Part shown: positions 25,705 to 34,553 of the stretch, piece after piece
How the letters are laid out: the number at the start of each line of letters is the position of its first letter
How positions within the stretch are numbered: the first letter of the stretch is position 1
Origin: an uncultured Lachnospiraceae bacterium
GTDB lineage: Bacteria; Bacillota; Clostridia; Lachnospirales; Lachnospiraceae
Reading direction: 5' to 3'
NCBI GenBank assembly: GCA_910587085.1
Contig: CAJUMC010000003.1
Location: 1 to 64,000 of the forward strand
Length of the DNA: 64,000 nt
Notes under the pieces: model-generated
Database searches by the model: none
Seen by the model: only the letters and a program-made list of their open reading frames with translations
Told to the model about the DNA's origin: nothing
Made by a program: the position numbers and the translations under genes

Positions 25705-26640
25705 TTATCTGAATTGTCCGGCCAGCTGCTGCCCTCCGCCGTCAAAAACCCCGCGAACGCCGCATTTTCCGTCCTTCTTTTCCAGAACAACATACCGCTC
25801 GAACATCTGCTGTGCCATCATTCCGCTCAGCACCGGTTTTTTTCTGATTTCTTCGATATCCGCGCCGTGCACCGTAGTAAGCAGCTTGCAGCCGCAGCTG
25901 CTTGCATAGCGCAGTGCGTGCAAATCCTCCTCTCCTCCGATTTCGTCGACCGCGATCACTGCCGGAGCCATGGACCGCAGAAGAAAAAGAAGTCCCTCCG
26001 CCTTCGGACAGCAGTCAAGCACGTCCGTTCTCATTCCAACGTCATTCTGCGGCATCCCCTGACAGCAGGCGGCGATCTCCGCCCGCTCGTCCACCACGCC
26101 CACCGTCATTCCCCCGTCCGAAAGCTGCCTTACGATATCCCGCAGCATGGTTGTTTTCCCCGCACCCGGAGGCGCTACGAGCAACGTATGACATACGCCT
26201 CCGTCCGGCGTGCGCAGCATCGGCAGCAGCCTGTCCGCACAGCCCTTCACCTCATGCGCCAGCCGGATGTTCAAAAAGGAAATGTACTTCATGTTTCTTA
26301 CCTGATTTTTTTCAAGCACCGTTCGGCCGCAGACACCGACCCGATGCCCGCCGGCAATTGTAATGTAGCCCTGACGAACCTCTTCCTCAAACGCGTACAG
26401 CGAGAAATTACTGATGTACTCCATTGTTTCGCGCAGATCATTCCTGCTGACGGCATACGCCTCCCTGCGGTTTTTGGTAAGCCTGCCCGTCTCGGTCAGG
26501 AAAATCTCTCCATCCGTTCGGTTCAGAATCAGCGGCTGTCCTGCCCGCAGGCGGATTTCCAGCAGCTTCGAGCTATCGAGCCCGGCCCTCGACAGCACGG
26601 TTTTCAGCCGCCCCGCCAAAATTCTCATAATATTCTCCAT
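25705..26640 (-). CDS. spoIIIAA: Stage III sporulation protein AA (ATPase)
   Basis: AAA/secretion-type ATPase of the mother-cell channel complex, first gene of the operon. Start at 26640 (MENIMRILAGRLK) with GGAGG 7 nt upstream; 28 upstream codons are excluded. 311 residues with Walker A APPGAGKTTMLRDIVRQL, Walker B AVIAVDEIGGEEDL and the sensor-like TTVHG. The N-terminal third has the R-rich block LLEIRLRAGQPL typical of the family. Confidence 0.95.
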   Translation of the reverse strand: MENIMRILAGRLKTVLSRAGLDSSKLLEIRLRAGQPLILNRTDGEIFLTETGRLTKNRREAYAVSRNDLRETMEYISNFSLYAFEEEVRQGYITIAGGHRVGVCGRTVLEKNQVRNMKYISFLNIRLAHEVKGCADRLLPMLRTPDGGVCHTLLVAPPGAGKTTMLRDIVRQLSDGGMTVGVVDERAEIAACCQGMPQNDVGMRTDVLDCCPKAEGLLFLLRSMAPAVIAVDEIGGEEDLHALRYASSCGCKLLTTVHGADIEEIRKKPVLSGMMAQQMFERYVVLEKKDGKCGVRGVFDGGGQQLAGQFR

Positions 26641-26694
26641 CCCGCCGCCCCTCCTTCCGGCGCGCCCGCTGCTTAGCCCGGCCCGCTCTTGTAA

Positions 26695-26722
26695 AATATA
26701 TGCCTGTCCCCCGGGAATATTC
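26695..26722 (-). promoter_or_regulatory. Candidate sigma-E promoter of spoIIIA
   Basis: Minus-strand GAATATT (matches KMATATT) then 13 nt then CATATATT (seven of eight to CATACANT), about 55 bp before spoIIIAA. Spacing is one short of the Bacillus norm. The divergent gap 26641-26976 otherwise shows only AT-rich sequence before aroE. Confidence 0.5.
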
Positions 26723-26988
26723 AAAAAAATAAGCTCTGGTTTCGATTGCTTTCCTCATCAATCCGGGACCGGCAGCCTGGACAATGCGGCCCGCAGCGGG
26801 GCTGCACCTGATTTTCTTGTTTTTACTTTTTTGTTGTCCTTTCTGTTCTCTTGTGCTAGACTAAAATCGGATTTTTCAGCGGTAAATTATAAAACCGAAC
26901 AGAATGAAATAGGAAAACGGACAGAATTTATCTGTTACCGAACTAAAAATTAAAAAAAGCGCCCTATAGCGCAGAAATGAGGCACAGA

Positions 26989-27768
26989 ATGCAGTACGGA
27001 CTGATCGGAGAAACTCTCGGGCACAGCTATTCCAAACAGATTCATGAGCGCCTGGCGAACTATATCTACGAGCTTCATCCGCTCTCCCGCGGGGAATTTC
27101 CCGCATTTATGGAATTGCATGATTTTACGGCAATCAATGTTACCGTCCCTTACAAAAAAGCTGTAATACCTTACCTTGATCAGCTTGATCCGCTGGCGGA
27201 ACGGATCGGTGCGGTCAATACGATCGTAAACCGCTCCGGGAGGCTGACGGGCTACAATACCGACTATTTCGGCTTTCTCTATCTGCTCGACCGCAGCGGC
27301 ATCCATGTCTCAGGAAAAAAGGTGCTGGTACTCGGCAACGGCGGCGCGGCACAGCCGGTGTTTGCCGCCCTCTCCGAGCGAGGTGCAGAAGAAACCATCG
27401 TTGTAAAATACCGCGAGGAGCCCGGCACTGTTACCTATGAAACTGCCGCCTCACTCCATGCCGACACGGAAATCATTATTAATACAAGCCCCGTTGGTAT
27501 GTTCCCGAATACGGATGCCACACCGATTGATCTTACGCCGTACCGCGGTCTTCAGGCCGCCGTTGACATTATCGCGAACCCACTGGAAACTCGCTTTCTC
27601 CGCGAGGCCCGCGAGCGCGGCGCACGTACCGCCGGCGGGCTGGATATGCTGGTTGCACAGGCAAAATATGCTGTCGAATTCTTCCTGGATATCAAAATCG
27701 CGGACGAAAAAATCGCCCCGATCCGGGACGAGATCGCGGCGCTGATGCAGCAAAAGGAAAACCGGTAA
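26989..27768 (+). CDS. aroE: Shikimate dehydrogenase
   Basis: NADP-dependent reduction of 3-dehydroshikimate to shikimate. 259 residues from MQYGLIGETLGHSYSKQIH; this ATG (26989) has AGG 6 nt upstream, while the ATG four codons earlier has none. Catalytic lysine lies in NVTVPYKKAVIPY, the substrate aspartate in YNTDYFGF, and the nucleotide loop is VLGNGGAAQPVFAAL. C-terminal GGLDMLVAQAKYAVEFF is typical. It is divergent from spoIIIAA and is joined in the region by aroQ and aroK. Confidence 0.96.
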   Translation: MQYGLIGETLGHSYSKQIHERLANYIYELHPLSRGEFPAFMELHDFTAINVTVPYKKAVIPYLDQLDPLAERIGAVNTIVNRSGRLTGYNTDYFGFLYLLDRSGIHVSGKKVLVLGNGGAAQPVFAALSERGAEETIVVKYREEPGTVTYETAASLHADTEIIINTSPVGMFPNTDATPIDLTPYRGLQAAVDIIANPLETRFLREARERGARTAGGLDMLVAQAKYAVEFFLDIKIADEKIAPIRDEIAALMQQKENR

Positions 27769-27798
27769 TTTTCATCCGGAGACCTGCGGCTTCCGTGC

Positions 27799-27857
27799 TT
27801 CCCGGCCGGGCTAAAGTATTGCCCCTGACCGGCCGGGAAAATCAGGATTGTCCTGAC
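27799..27857. terminator. Tandem hairpins between convergent aroE and the GH18 remnant
   Basis: Perfect 11-bp arms TTCCCGGCCGG (27799-27809) and CCGGCCGGGAA (27829-27839), then a second hairpin TCAGGA-TTG-TCCTGA (27843-27857). The T tract is poor, so it may be a structural barrier rather than a classic terminator. Confidence 0.5.
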
Positions 27858-27885
27858 TGCTGTTTCTGTTCATGCGGGTTCTGAA

Positions 27886-28675
27886 TTATTCTGCCGTCTT
27901 TCCGATTGCCTGCAAAAGACTTCTGCTTTTGTCCGGTGTATCCTGGGTCAGCTCCCAGATCATAACACCCCCCAGGTTTTCTCTGGCATACCTGGTCTTT
28001 TCCACAATGGTATCCACACCATTGTAGTAAACTTCCATACCATTGTAGACAACGCGGTCTTTGCTGAAGGCATCCGGCACAGCTGCCAGGATTGTCCCGT
28101 AGTCCGCCCAGCTTGGCCTGGCGTAAAAAGGAACGCCCAGCACTACTTTATGGGCCGGCAGGCCCCTTGTCTCCTTCCAGTAGGTCCCGCAATCCACGGC
28201 GAACCGGTAAGTGGAATGACGCTCCCCGTCACCGGCGTCCCTGATAGCTGACGGTATCGCCTCCGGTGTAGACGGCAGCGCTGTCCCAGGTTTCGGTTGA
28301 CGGCTCCTGCGGCGGTTTTTCCGTCGGACGCGGCACGGCGGTGCTTTCCGAGGCGGCACTCGGCGGATTTTCTGGCGGCTTTTCCGTCGGATACGGGGCG
28401 GCAGTACTTTCCGGGGCGGCACCCGGCAGTTCTTCTGGCGGCTCCGGTAAGACAGTACTGCTGCCGTCCGGTTTTTTATTATCCTCTGAAGAAGGTGTGA
28501 TATCATCCGGTTTTATGTTCTGGCTCGAGGTTGCACCTCCCGGCTTGTCTCCCTCCGGTTCGGTCATCGTATCAACATTGGTCCGCATACCGATGCACAG
28601 AGATATCACAGCGGTAAACAGCACGCCAAGCGCAAAGCCTCCCAGCATATATAGCATCTTCTGCCTCTTTTCCAT
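27886..28675 (-). pseudogene. GH18 (chitinase-like) glycosidase remnant with internal deletion
   Basis: The 5' part (28675 to about 28235) encodes an N-terminal membrane helix, a Pro/Glu/Thr linker with TEKPPENPPSAASESTA-type repeats, and the first residues of a CBM5/12-like module (WDSAAVYTGGDTVSYQG), then stops out of frame. The 3' part (about 28235 to 27886) in another frame encodes only the last ~110 residues of a GH18 domain (LPAHKVVLGVPFYARPSW and GGVMIWELTQDTPD). The rest of the carbohydrate-binding module and the catalytic DxxDxDxE region are missing. The simplest reading is an internal deletion plus frame change. The intact ancestor was probably a surface-anchored chitinase or spore peptidoglycan glycosidase. 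Confidence 0.82.
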
Positions 28676-28772
28676 AATATCACCTCCGCTCAGGAATTGC
28701 TGGAATCTTGAATTTTATTCATCAGCTCCATTATATCGTATAAAATGCCGGCAGGCAATCCTCGAAGTAAAC

Positions 28773-28828
28773 GAAAAAAGCAGCCGGAAAACCGCAGAAA
28801 ATGGATTTTTCCGCAGCTCTCCGGCTGT
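28773..28828 (-). terminator. Terminator of efp
   Basis: Minus-strand hairpin with outer arms CAGCCGGA/TCCGGCTG (8 bp), some inner pairing, and a following GCTTTTTTCG. It begins about 30 bp after the efp stop. Confidence 0.65.
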
Positions 28829-28858
28829 CTCCGCCATTTGTAAGAACCAATTAAAAAA

Positions 28859-29416
28859 TTATACGCGCTTCATGTACTCGCCCGTCCGGGTGTCGATCTG
28901 GATCTTGTCACCCTGGTTTACGAAGAGCGGTACATAAACGGTTGCGCCCGTCTCAACAACGGCCGGCTTCGTCGCACCCTGGGCAGTGTCGCCTTTAAAG
29001 CCCGGCTCGGTATCCGTAATCTCCAGCTCGACAAAGAGCGGAGGCTCGATGGAGAAAACCTGCCCCTGATGAGAAAGCATCTTAACCATCTCGTTTTCCT
29101 TGACGAATTTGAGTGTCTCTCCGACCTGATCCTTCGTCATGGCAACCTGGTCAAAGGTCTCAACATTCATAAAGTTATAAAACTCGCCGTCCGCATACAG
29201 GTACTGCATGTCCGTCCTTTCAATATGCGCCTGCGGATATTTCTCAGTCGGACGGAAGGTCTTATCAACAACACCGCCGTTCTTAATGTCTTTTAATTTC
29301 GTTCTTACAAATGCGGCACCTTTTCCCGGCTTTACATGCTGGAACTCGATAACCTGATAAACTGCGTTATCAATCTCCAGGGTAATGCCGTTTCTAAAAT
29401 CGCCTGCTGATATCAT
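28859..29416 (-). CDS. efp: Elongation factor P
   Basis: Translation factor that rescues ribosomes stalled on polyproline. 185 residues from MISAGDFRNGITLEID; AGGAGG lies 8 nt before this ATG. Domain I loop HVKPGKGAAFVRTK carries the lysine that is modified in many bacteria. The C-terminal OB domain ends with the motif VNQGDKIQIDTRTGEYMKRV. Located near spoIIIA as in many clostridia, though aroE and the GH18 remnant lie between here. Several encoded proteins in the window have long Pro-rich linkers that could need it (inference). Confidence 0.97.
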   Translation of the reverse strand: MISAGDFRNGITLEIDNAVYQVIEFQHVKPGKGAAFVRTKLKDIKNGGVVDKTFRPTEKYPQAHIERTDMQYLYADGEFYNFMNVETFDQVAMTKDQVGETLKFVKENEMVKMLSHQGQVFSIEPPLFVELEITDTEPGFKGDTAQGATKPAVVETGATVYVPLFVNQGDKIQIDTRTGEYMKRV

Positions 29417-29449
29417 AAACGAATCCTCCTTAATCATTGGCTATGCTAT

Positions 29450-29478
29450 AGTCTATATGATTTTTCATATTTTTTCAA
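29450..29478 (-). promoter_or_regulatory. Candidate efp promoter
   Basis: Minus-strand TTGAAA, 17 nt, TAGACT, about 35 bp before the start codon. The -35 has one and the -10 two mismatches to consensus. Confidence 0.45.
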
Positions 29479-29706
29479 CTGTTTTTTGTACAATCCGGAA
29501 AATTGTCCCTCCCGCAGCAGCCAATGAGCCGCCGGCAAATCCGAAGAAATGTCCCGAGCTGTTTTAACCGGAAACCGGATGCCCGGTCATTCCTCCGGCA
29601 CTGCTGCCTCGCGTTCCGGCCCCTTATGTGCAGGCAGGGTGCCCGGCCGTGGCCGGTCTTCCATCGTTCCGGTAAATTCCACCCTTGTCCGCAGCAGGGT
29701 ACCAGG

Positions 29707-30156
29707 TTACTGCACTTCCTCCTGCGCGGCCATTCCCAGCAGCGCATCCATCGCCAGAAGATACCCCTCCAAGCCGAGGCCGACAATCTGACCTGTGCAG
29801 ACCGGGGCCGTCACAGAAGTGTGGCGAAATTCCTCCCGCTTGTGTACATTTGAAATATGCACCTCAATCACCGGGCAGACAATGGACGCAAGCGCATCGC
29901 GAATAGCATAGCTGTAATGCGTGTATGCGCCCGGATTGATGATAATGCCGTCCACACGGTCAAAGTAAGCCTGCTGAAGCCGGTCGATAATCCCGCCCTC
30001 GCTGTTGCTCTGAAACAGCTCCAGCTGCACATCCCGCTCAGCCGCCCCCTTCTTCAGCATTTCGGTCAGAGATTCGTAATCCCGGCTCCCGTAAACCCCC
30101 CTCTCCCGTATTCCGAGAAAATTGAGATTGGGGCCGTTCAAAACAAGAATTTTCAT
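29707..30156 (-). CDS. aroQ: Type II 3-dehydroquinate dehydratase
   Basis: Third shikimate-pathway step. 149 residues from MKILVLNGPNLNFLGIRE, with AAGGAG about 9 nt upstream. Catalytic tyrosine in GIRERGVYG, histidine/asparagine region in IINPGAYTHYSYAIRDAL and EVHISNVHKREEFR. A 22-codon upstream extension is excluded. It follows aroK by about 110 bp on the same strand. The roughly 290 bp between it and the efp start hold the efp promoter and no gene. Confidence 0.96.
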   Translation of the reverse strand: MKILVLNGPNLNFLGIRERGVYGSRDYESLTEMLKKGAAERDVQLELFQSNSEGGIIDRLQQAYFDRVDGIIINPGAYTHYSYAIRDALASIVCPVIEVHISNVHKREEFRHTSVTAPVCTGQIVGLGLEGYLLAMDALLGMAAQEEVQ

Positions 30157-30265
30157 TTTTCTTTCTCCTTCTGCCGCAGAGGCGGCCTTATCAAACAGGA
30201 ACCTGGCAGTGCGAAACGACACAAAGCCCGAAGCTGCTGAATTTGATTTCCTCCTGATTTCGGAC

Positions 30266-30790
30266 TTACGGCTCTGCCTTTTTCCGCCGCATTACCTTTT
30301 CTACCTCATGGATAATCTCGTAAAAGGATTTTCCGTCGGTTTCTATGATGTAATCGGAAGCAGCTGCGTACTTCGGAGCGCGCTCCCCAAGCAGCCTGCG
30401 GATCTTATCCTCGCGGCCGTCCCCGGCAAGCAGCGGCCGCGTCGTATCACCCGCCAGCCGCGCGATGGTCGCCTCCTCGGATGCCTTCAGATAAAATACC
30501 GTGCCGAGCTGCTTGAGCAGCGCGGCGTTTTCCGTGCGCAGCGGCATTCCGCCGCCTGTCGACACAATCATCTCCTCCGGTTCCGAACAGAGCCGCTTAA
30601 GCAGCTGCGTCTCCCGGCAGCGAAATTCTTCTTCCCCCTCCCGGTCAAAAAATTCGCTGATGGTACAGCCGAACTCCTCCTCCAGCAGCTGATCCGTATC
30701 AAGAAAACGCCAGTCGAACGCCCGGGAAAGCTTTCCTCCCACACTCGTTTTCCCGCAGCCCATAAAACCGATCAGAATTATATTTTTCAT
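30266..30790 (-). CDS. aroK: Shikimate kinase
   Basis: ATP-dependent phosphorylation of shikimate. 174 residues with Walker A GFMGCGKTSVGG, substrate aspartate in FLDTDQLLEEE, the STGGGMPLR segment and lid arginine in DTTRPLL. Its ATG overlaps the yqeG stop by 4 bp, so the two are translationally coupled. Upstream of aroQ. Confidence 0.95.
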   Translation of the reverse strand: MKNIILIGFMGCGKTSVGGKLSRAFDWRFLDTDQLLEEEFGCTISEFFDREGEEEFRCRETQLLKRLCSEPEEMIVSTGGGMPLRTENAALLKQLGTVFYLKASEEATIARLAGDTTRPLLAGDGREDKIRRLLGERAPKYAAASDYIIETDGKSFYEIIHEVEKVMRRKKAEP

Positions 30791-31311
30791 TTTCTGCCCC
30801 TCTCACGCCTTTTTTTTCTGCAGTAAAAGAACAGCACAACACGCTCGAGCTGCCGCTTTAAGACAATCTGCACCTCCTCGTGCTTCGCAATCGGCTTCAC
30901 CAGATAAGCCCGTATCCCCGCACGCTTCGCCCCCCATATATCCGTAAACAGCTGATCCCCGATAAATACGGTGCTGCTCCGGTCCGTATGCATCCGCTCC
31001 ATCGCCGCCAGATAGCTTTTCACAGACGGCTTCCCGGCTCTGCAGATATAAGCTGCTCCGATATCCCGGTTAAACCGCGCGACTCTCTCCTCGTCGTTGT
31101 TTGACAGAAAGGTAACGGAAAAACCGATCTTCTTCAGCCTGCGCATCAGCGCGGCCGCCCGTTCTGTGGCATCCTGATCATGTTCCACAAGCGTATTGTC
31201 GATATCAAAAAGCAGCCCCCTTATCCCCTGTCTGTACAGTGTTTCATAAGGAATGCCGTATGCCGAAGCCACATAGAAATCGGGATAGAATCTCTGAAAT
31301 ATATCACCCAT
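30787..31311 (-). CDS. yqeG: YqeG-family HAD phosphatase
   Basis: HAD superfamily (subclass IIIA) phosphatase, PGP-like; related proteins dephosphorylate phosphatidylglycerophosphate, but the bacterial YqeG role is not settled. 174 residues with motif I LLFDIDNTLVEHD, motif II TFLSNND and motif III VFIGDQLFTDIWGAKRAG. Basic C-terminal tail. First gene of the yqeG-aroK-aroQ group; divergent from the SDR gene. Confidence 0.92.
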   Translation of the reverse strand: MGDIFQRFYPDFYVASAYGIPYETLYRQGIRGLLFDIDNTLVEHDQDATERAAALMRRLKKIGFSVTFLSNNDEERVARFNRDIGAAYICRAGKPSVKSYLAAMERMHTDRSSTVFIGDQLFTDIWGAKRAGIRAYLVKPIAKHEEVQIVLKRQLERVVLFFYCRKKRRERGRK

Positions 31312-31404
31312 GCTCTGCTCGCTTTCGCCGGTTCTGCCCGGCTCATCAATATTTTTAATCTATTATATACGACAACTCCGGAAATCGCAAGCAGCGCGTT
31401 TTTC

Positions 31405-31433
31405 TTGATTATTCCCGCCGCCGGCATTATAAT
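31405..31433 (+). promoter_or_regulatory. Promoter of the SDR dehydrogenase gene
   Basis: TTGATT (31405-31410), 17-nt spacer, TATAAT (31428-31433). The -10 and start region are bracketed by 8-bp inverted arms GCCGCCGG (31417-31424) and CCGGCGGC (31451-31458), a possible operator or hairpin. Confidence 0.7.
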
Positions 31434-31478
31434 AAAGACAATCAGCCGCCCCGGCGGCAGAAGGAGAGGAAAGACAAT

Positions 31479-32282
31479 ATGAAGGATTTTTCGGAAATGT
31501 TTTCGCTGAAGGGAAAGGTTGCCTGGATCACCGGAGCCTCCTACGGCATCGGATTTGCGATTGCAAAGGCTTATGCCGCGGCCGGAGCGACCATCGTTTT
31601 CAATGATATCCGCCAGGAGCTGGTTGACAAAGGACTGGCCGCTTATGAGGCAGAAGGAATCAAAGCCCGCGGCTACGTCTGCGACGTTACGGACGAGGCC
31701 GCGGTGAACGCACTTGTCGGCGTAATCGAAAAGGAAATCGGCGTCGTTGATATTCTTGTCAACAATGCGGGCATTATCAAACGTATTCCGATGTGCGAAA
31801 TGACGGCCGAGCAGTTCCGCCAGGTTGTCGATGTCGATCTGAATGCGCCGTTCATTGTCTCCAAGGCCGTGATCCCGTCCATGATCCGGAAGGGTCACGG
31901 GAAAATTATCAATATCTGCTCCATGATGAGCGAACTCGGGCGGGAGACGGTATCCGCCTACGCCGCAGCAAAGGGCGGATTGAAAATGCTCACGAAAAAC
32001 ATCGCTTCCGAATACGGCGAATTCAACATCCAGTGCAACGGCATCGGTCCGGGCTATATCGCGACGCCGCAGACTGCGCCGCTCCGCGAGACTCAGCCGG
32101 ACGGCTCCAGGCATCCGTTTGACCAGTTTATTATCGCAAAAACCCCTGCCGCCCGCTGGGGCAGTCCGGAGGATCTGCAGGGTCCTGCCGTATTCCTCGC
32201 CTCGGACGCATCCGATTTTGTCAACGGACACATCCTCTATGTCGACGGCGGCATCCTCGCCTATATCGGCAAGCAGCCGTAA
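31479..32282 (+). CDS. SDR oxidoreductase, gluconate 5-dehydrogenase-like
   Basis: Classical short-chain dehydrogenase of 267 residues. Nucleotide motif TGASYGIGFAIAKA, NNAG motif, catalytic serine in ICSMMSELG and the YxxxK pair in SAYAAAKGGLK. Overall pattern (MFSLKGKVAWITGASYGIG and the ending DGGILAYIGKQP) resembles 5-keto-D-gluconate reductases / 2-deoxygluconate 3-dehydrogenases of sugar-acid catabolism. It is alone between its own promoter and a strong terminator, so no pathway partner is next to it. Exact substrate uncertain. Confidence 0.88.
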   Translation: MKDFSEMFSLKGKVAWITGASYGIGFAIAKAYAAAGATIVFNDIRQELVDKGLAAYEAEGIKARGYVCDVTDEAAVNALVGVIEKEIGVVDILVNNAGIIKRIPMCEMTAEQFRQVVDVDLNAPFIVSKAVIPSMIRKGHGKIINICSMMSELGRETVSAYAAAKGGLKMLTKNIASEYGEFNIQCNGIGPGYIATPQTAPLRETQPDGSRHPFDQFIIAKTPAARWGSPEDLQGPAVFLASDASDFVNGHILYVDGGILAYIGKQP

Positions 32283-32310
32283 AACCAGGCTTCGGATTGT
32301 TTTTTCATTC

Positions 32311-32352
32311 CTGCCGGCGCAGCAAAAAAGCGCCGGCAGGGATTTTATTTTT
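32311..32352 (+). terminator. Strong terminator of the SDR gene
   Basis: Perfect 11-bp arms CCTGCCGGCGC (32311-32321) and GCGCCGGCAGG (32331-32341), 9-nt loop, then ATTTTATTTTTT. The T tract overlaps the stop codon of the convergent patatin gene. Confidence 0.9.
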
Positions 32353-33199
32353 TCAGATATTCCTCCATCGCCGGCAGCCTTTCCTCCGCCTCTTTCCTTC
32401 CCGTCTCGTAGAGCTCGCGCAGCCGCCGCGTATCCTTCTCCGTTCTTGAGATTAAAACCGGTTCCGGCGGCCGGATAATAAATATGCGTCCGGAATCCTC
32501 CAGCCCTTCCAGCTCCTCCTGTATCCGGTTATAGTGATCAGGTATCTGAAGCAGACGTCCGACGAGCTGCGGATACTGCCGGTAATGCCGGCGGTAGGCA
32601 AGCGCCAGCGGACGCGGAATGGCCGGCTTCCGGAATCCCCTCTGCCGTGTAAGCACAAGCACGTTTTTCTTATACCCCTGTTCCATTGCCCGCCGGTACG
32701 CAATCGGCTCCGCGATTCCCCCATCCAGATACCGCCGCCCGTTCAGCGAAATCATCGACGACAGGATCGGCATGCTGCTGGATGCCGCTGCGGCGCGGAT
32801 AATCTCCGGCTCCTTTCCCTTTTCAAAATATTCCGCCCGTCCCGTCCGGCAGTTTGTCGCCACCACCTCAAATCTCTGTTCCGATGCGAAAAACGTTCTG
32901 GCGTCAAACGGCATCAGCTGTTCTGAGATCTCCCCGAAAAGGAAATGAAAATTAAAAATTCCGCCGTTTCTCACTATGTTTCTTGCGCTCATATAGCGCT
33001 TGTCATTGATAAACTGCAGGTTGATATCCCGGCTCCTGCCCTCCTGCCCGGAAATATAATTCATGCCGTTCAGCGATCCGGCCGACACGCCGTTCACATA
33101 AGAAAATTCTATCTTCTTTTCCAGAAGCACGTCGAGCACTCCTGCCGTAAACATTCCGCGCAGGGCCCCGCCCTCCAGAACCAATGCTCCCTCAATCAT
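32345..33199 (-). CDS. Patatin-like phospholipase
   Basis: Predicted acyl hydrolase (RssA-type patatin). 284 residues from MIEGALVLEGGALRGMFTAG, with GGGAGG 6 nt upstream; about 70 upstream codons are excluded. The oxyanion loop is GGALRG, the nucleophile is in GVSAGS (GxSxG) and the catalytic aspartate is in YLDGGIAEPI (DGG). Lies 80 bp after the CYTH gene; substrate unknown. Confidence 0.93.
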   Translation of the reverse strand: MIEGALVLEGGALRGMFTAGVLDVLLEKKIEFSYVNGVSAGSLNGMNYISGQEGRSRDINLQFINDKRYMSARNIVRNGGIFNFHFLFGEISEQLMPFDARTFFASEQRFEVVATNCRTGRAEYFEKGKEPEIIRAAAASSSMPILSSMISLNGRRYLDGGIAEPIAYRRAMEQGYKKNVLVLTRQRGFRKPAIPRPLALAYRRHYRQYPQLVGRLLQIPDHYNRIQEELEGLEDSGRIFIIRPPEPVLISRTEKDTRRLRELYETGRKEAEERLPAMEEYLKK

Positions 33200-33278
33200 G
33201 GCCAACCTCCCATTCCGCTGCTGTTGCTTTCCGCCGATCCGCAGATTTATTTCTGCATCCGCCATCCTTCCTCTTTCT

Positions 33279-33791
33279 TCAGTCCGCAGACGGAAGCACC
33301 CCGCTGTTCTTCCGCTTCCACTCCTCAAAGCTCTCCATCCCGGACAGATATGCATTGCTGAAGCATCCCAGACCGGATACATCCTCCCCGAACCATGACG
33401 GTGGAACAAAATTTACTGCCTGTTCCTCGCTTTCAAATTCCACCTCGACAAATATCAGCCCGTCCAGCCGTCCGGAAAACACATCCAGCTCAGCGCACCG
33501 CCCTTCTGCAAGCGGAAGCACATACCGTGTTTTCTCCACCATATAACCGTCCGTTTTCCCGCGCAGATGAAGATAGGCCTCCTCCGTCAGCAAAAGCTCA
33601 ACTTCCTCGTTCTGAAGCGCATTTTCCTGACTTAGGCCGCGATTCGATTTATAGGTCAGAAAGAACTGGTCATTTGACCTGCGAATGCGTATCACCGGCC
33701 TCGTGCACAGATATCCCTGTTCAATCTGCTTTTTCTTTGCTCCTTTAAGAACCGGTGTTGCTTTTACTAAAAATTTTCTCTCTATCTCCAT
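33279..33791 (-). CDS. CYTH-domain protein
   Basis: CYTH/triphosphate tunnel metalloenzyme family of 170 residues. It begins with the ExExK signature (MEIERKFLVK) and has the strand repertoire of tunnel enzymes: RIRRSNDQFFLTYKS, VEKTRYVLPL, AELDVFSG and FVEVEFESEEQA. Homologues hydrolyse inorganic triphosphate or similar; substrate here is not determinable. GGGAGG lies upstream of the ATG. Probably co-transcribed with the patatin. Confidence 0.9.
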   Translation of the reverse strand: MEIERKFLVKATPVLKGAKKKQIEQGYLCTRPVIRIRRSNDQFFLTYKSNRGLSQENALQNEEVELLLTEEAYLHLRGKTDGYMVEKTRYVLPLAEGRCAELDVFSGRLDGLIFVEVEFESEEQAVNFVPPSWFGEDVSGLGCFSNAYLSGMESFEEWKRKNSGVLPSAD

Positions 33792-34489
33792 TTCATTATA
33801 TTCCTCCCTTGTAATAACCTTTTATAAGATTTTTTTAATATATTTTTCTTATTCGACATATCATTATATTTTCAAATGCCAGGAAGAACATTTCTTCTGC
33901 TCTGGAATTTTGTATTGTCCGCCCTGCGGTGCACTTCCTTAAAATATAGCGCTCTCTTCAAAATTTTGCAACTGCTTTTCTACTTTATACCCCTGCCCAT
34001 TAAAAATATTTTTCCCTGGACACGGGATCTTGTTGCCGGCTTCTGGTTCTGTAAGATTTTATCCATCGCAAGTACATGAAATTCAGACGGTTCGCTGCCC
34101 GCTGCAACACCCGCCATACCGCAATGTCCAAATGGTTCACATAAATATTAACGTGTGCAGAAACTCGTATTTTCATGCGAACTGGCAGGTACTTGATCAG
34201 ATCTACCTGCACAATGAAGGAATGCCCCTATTGCTGCAGTTCATGTCCTCTATTTTATCATATATAGACGAAAAATATATGGTGTCATACAATTTCCTAA
34301 CCAGATGGCTTACAAAAATAAAACTTTAATTCTAGCATTGAATTTTCGATTATTCCATTAAATTTCCATTTTTCTAAATATGAATTTCTATCTGCGGGTT
34401 CCTGCATTTTATTATCCGCGGTCATCGCTCGTCCATTCGTGAGCCTCTCCATTCAGGAAACAGAAGTTTCAAAAACATTCAGAGAGCTA
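33792..34489. other. AT-rich intergenic region before the ars-type operon
   Basis: About 700 bp with markedly lower GC than the flanking housekeeping genes. Short open frames exist (for example 34030-34329 on the plus strand and 34000-34212 on the minus strand) but none has a convincing ribosome site or a recognisable family. It may be remnant DNA at the edge of an acquired block. Confidence 0.5.
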
Positions 34490-34540
34490 TTGACAAATGC
34501 AGCATTGGAGCATATACTATTCATATCAACATTTTTTGAT
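34490..34540 (+). promoter_or_regulatory. arsR promoter with ArsR-type operator
   Basis: TTGACA (34490-34495), 17 nt, TATACT (34513-34518): near-consensus. Directly downstream is the dyad ATCAA-N6-TTGAT (34525-34540), placed where a bound ArsR-family repressor would block initiation. GAGGTGAG follows as ribosome site for arsR. Confidence 0.85.
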
Positions 34541-34553
34541 TTGAGGTGAGTAT

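Noticed and set aside
29475..29786. 103-codon minus-strand frame between aroQ and efp
   Set aside because: Overlaps the aroQ 3' end in another frame and has no family similarity.
34030..34329. 99-codon plus-strand frame in the AT-rich gap before arsR
   Set aside because: No ribosome site, overlaps an equally long antisense frame, and no recognisable domain.
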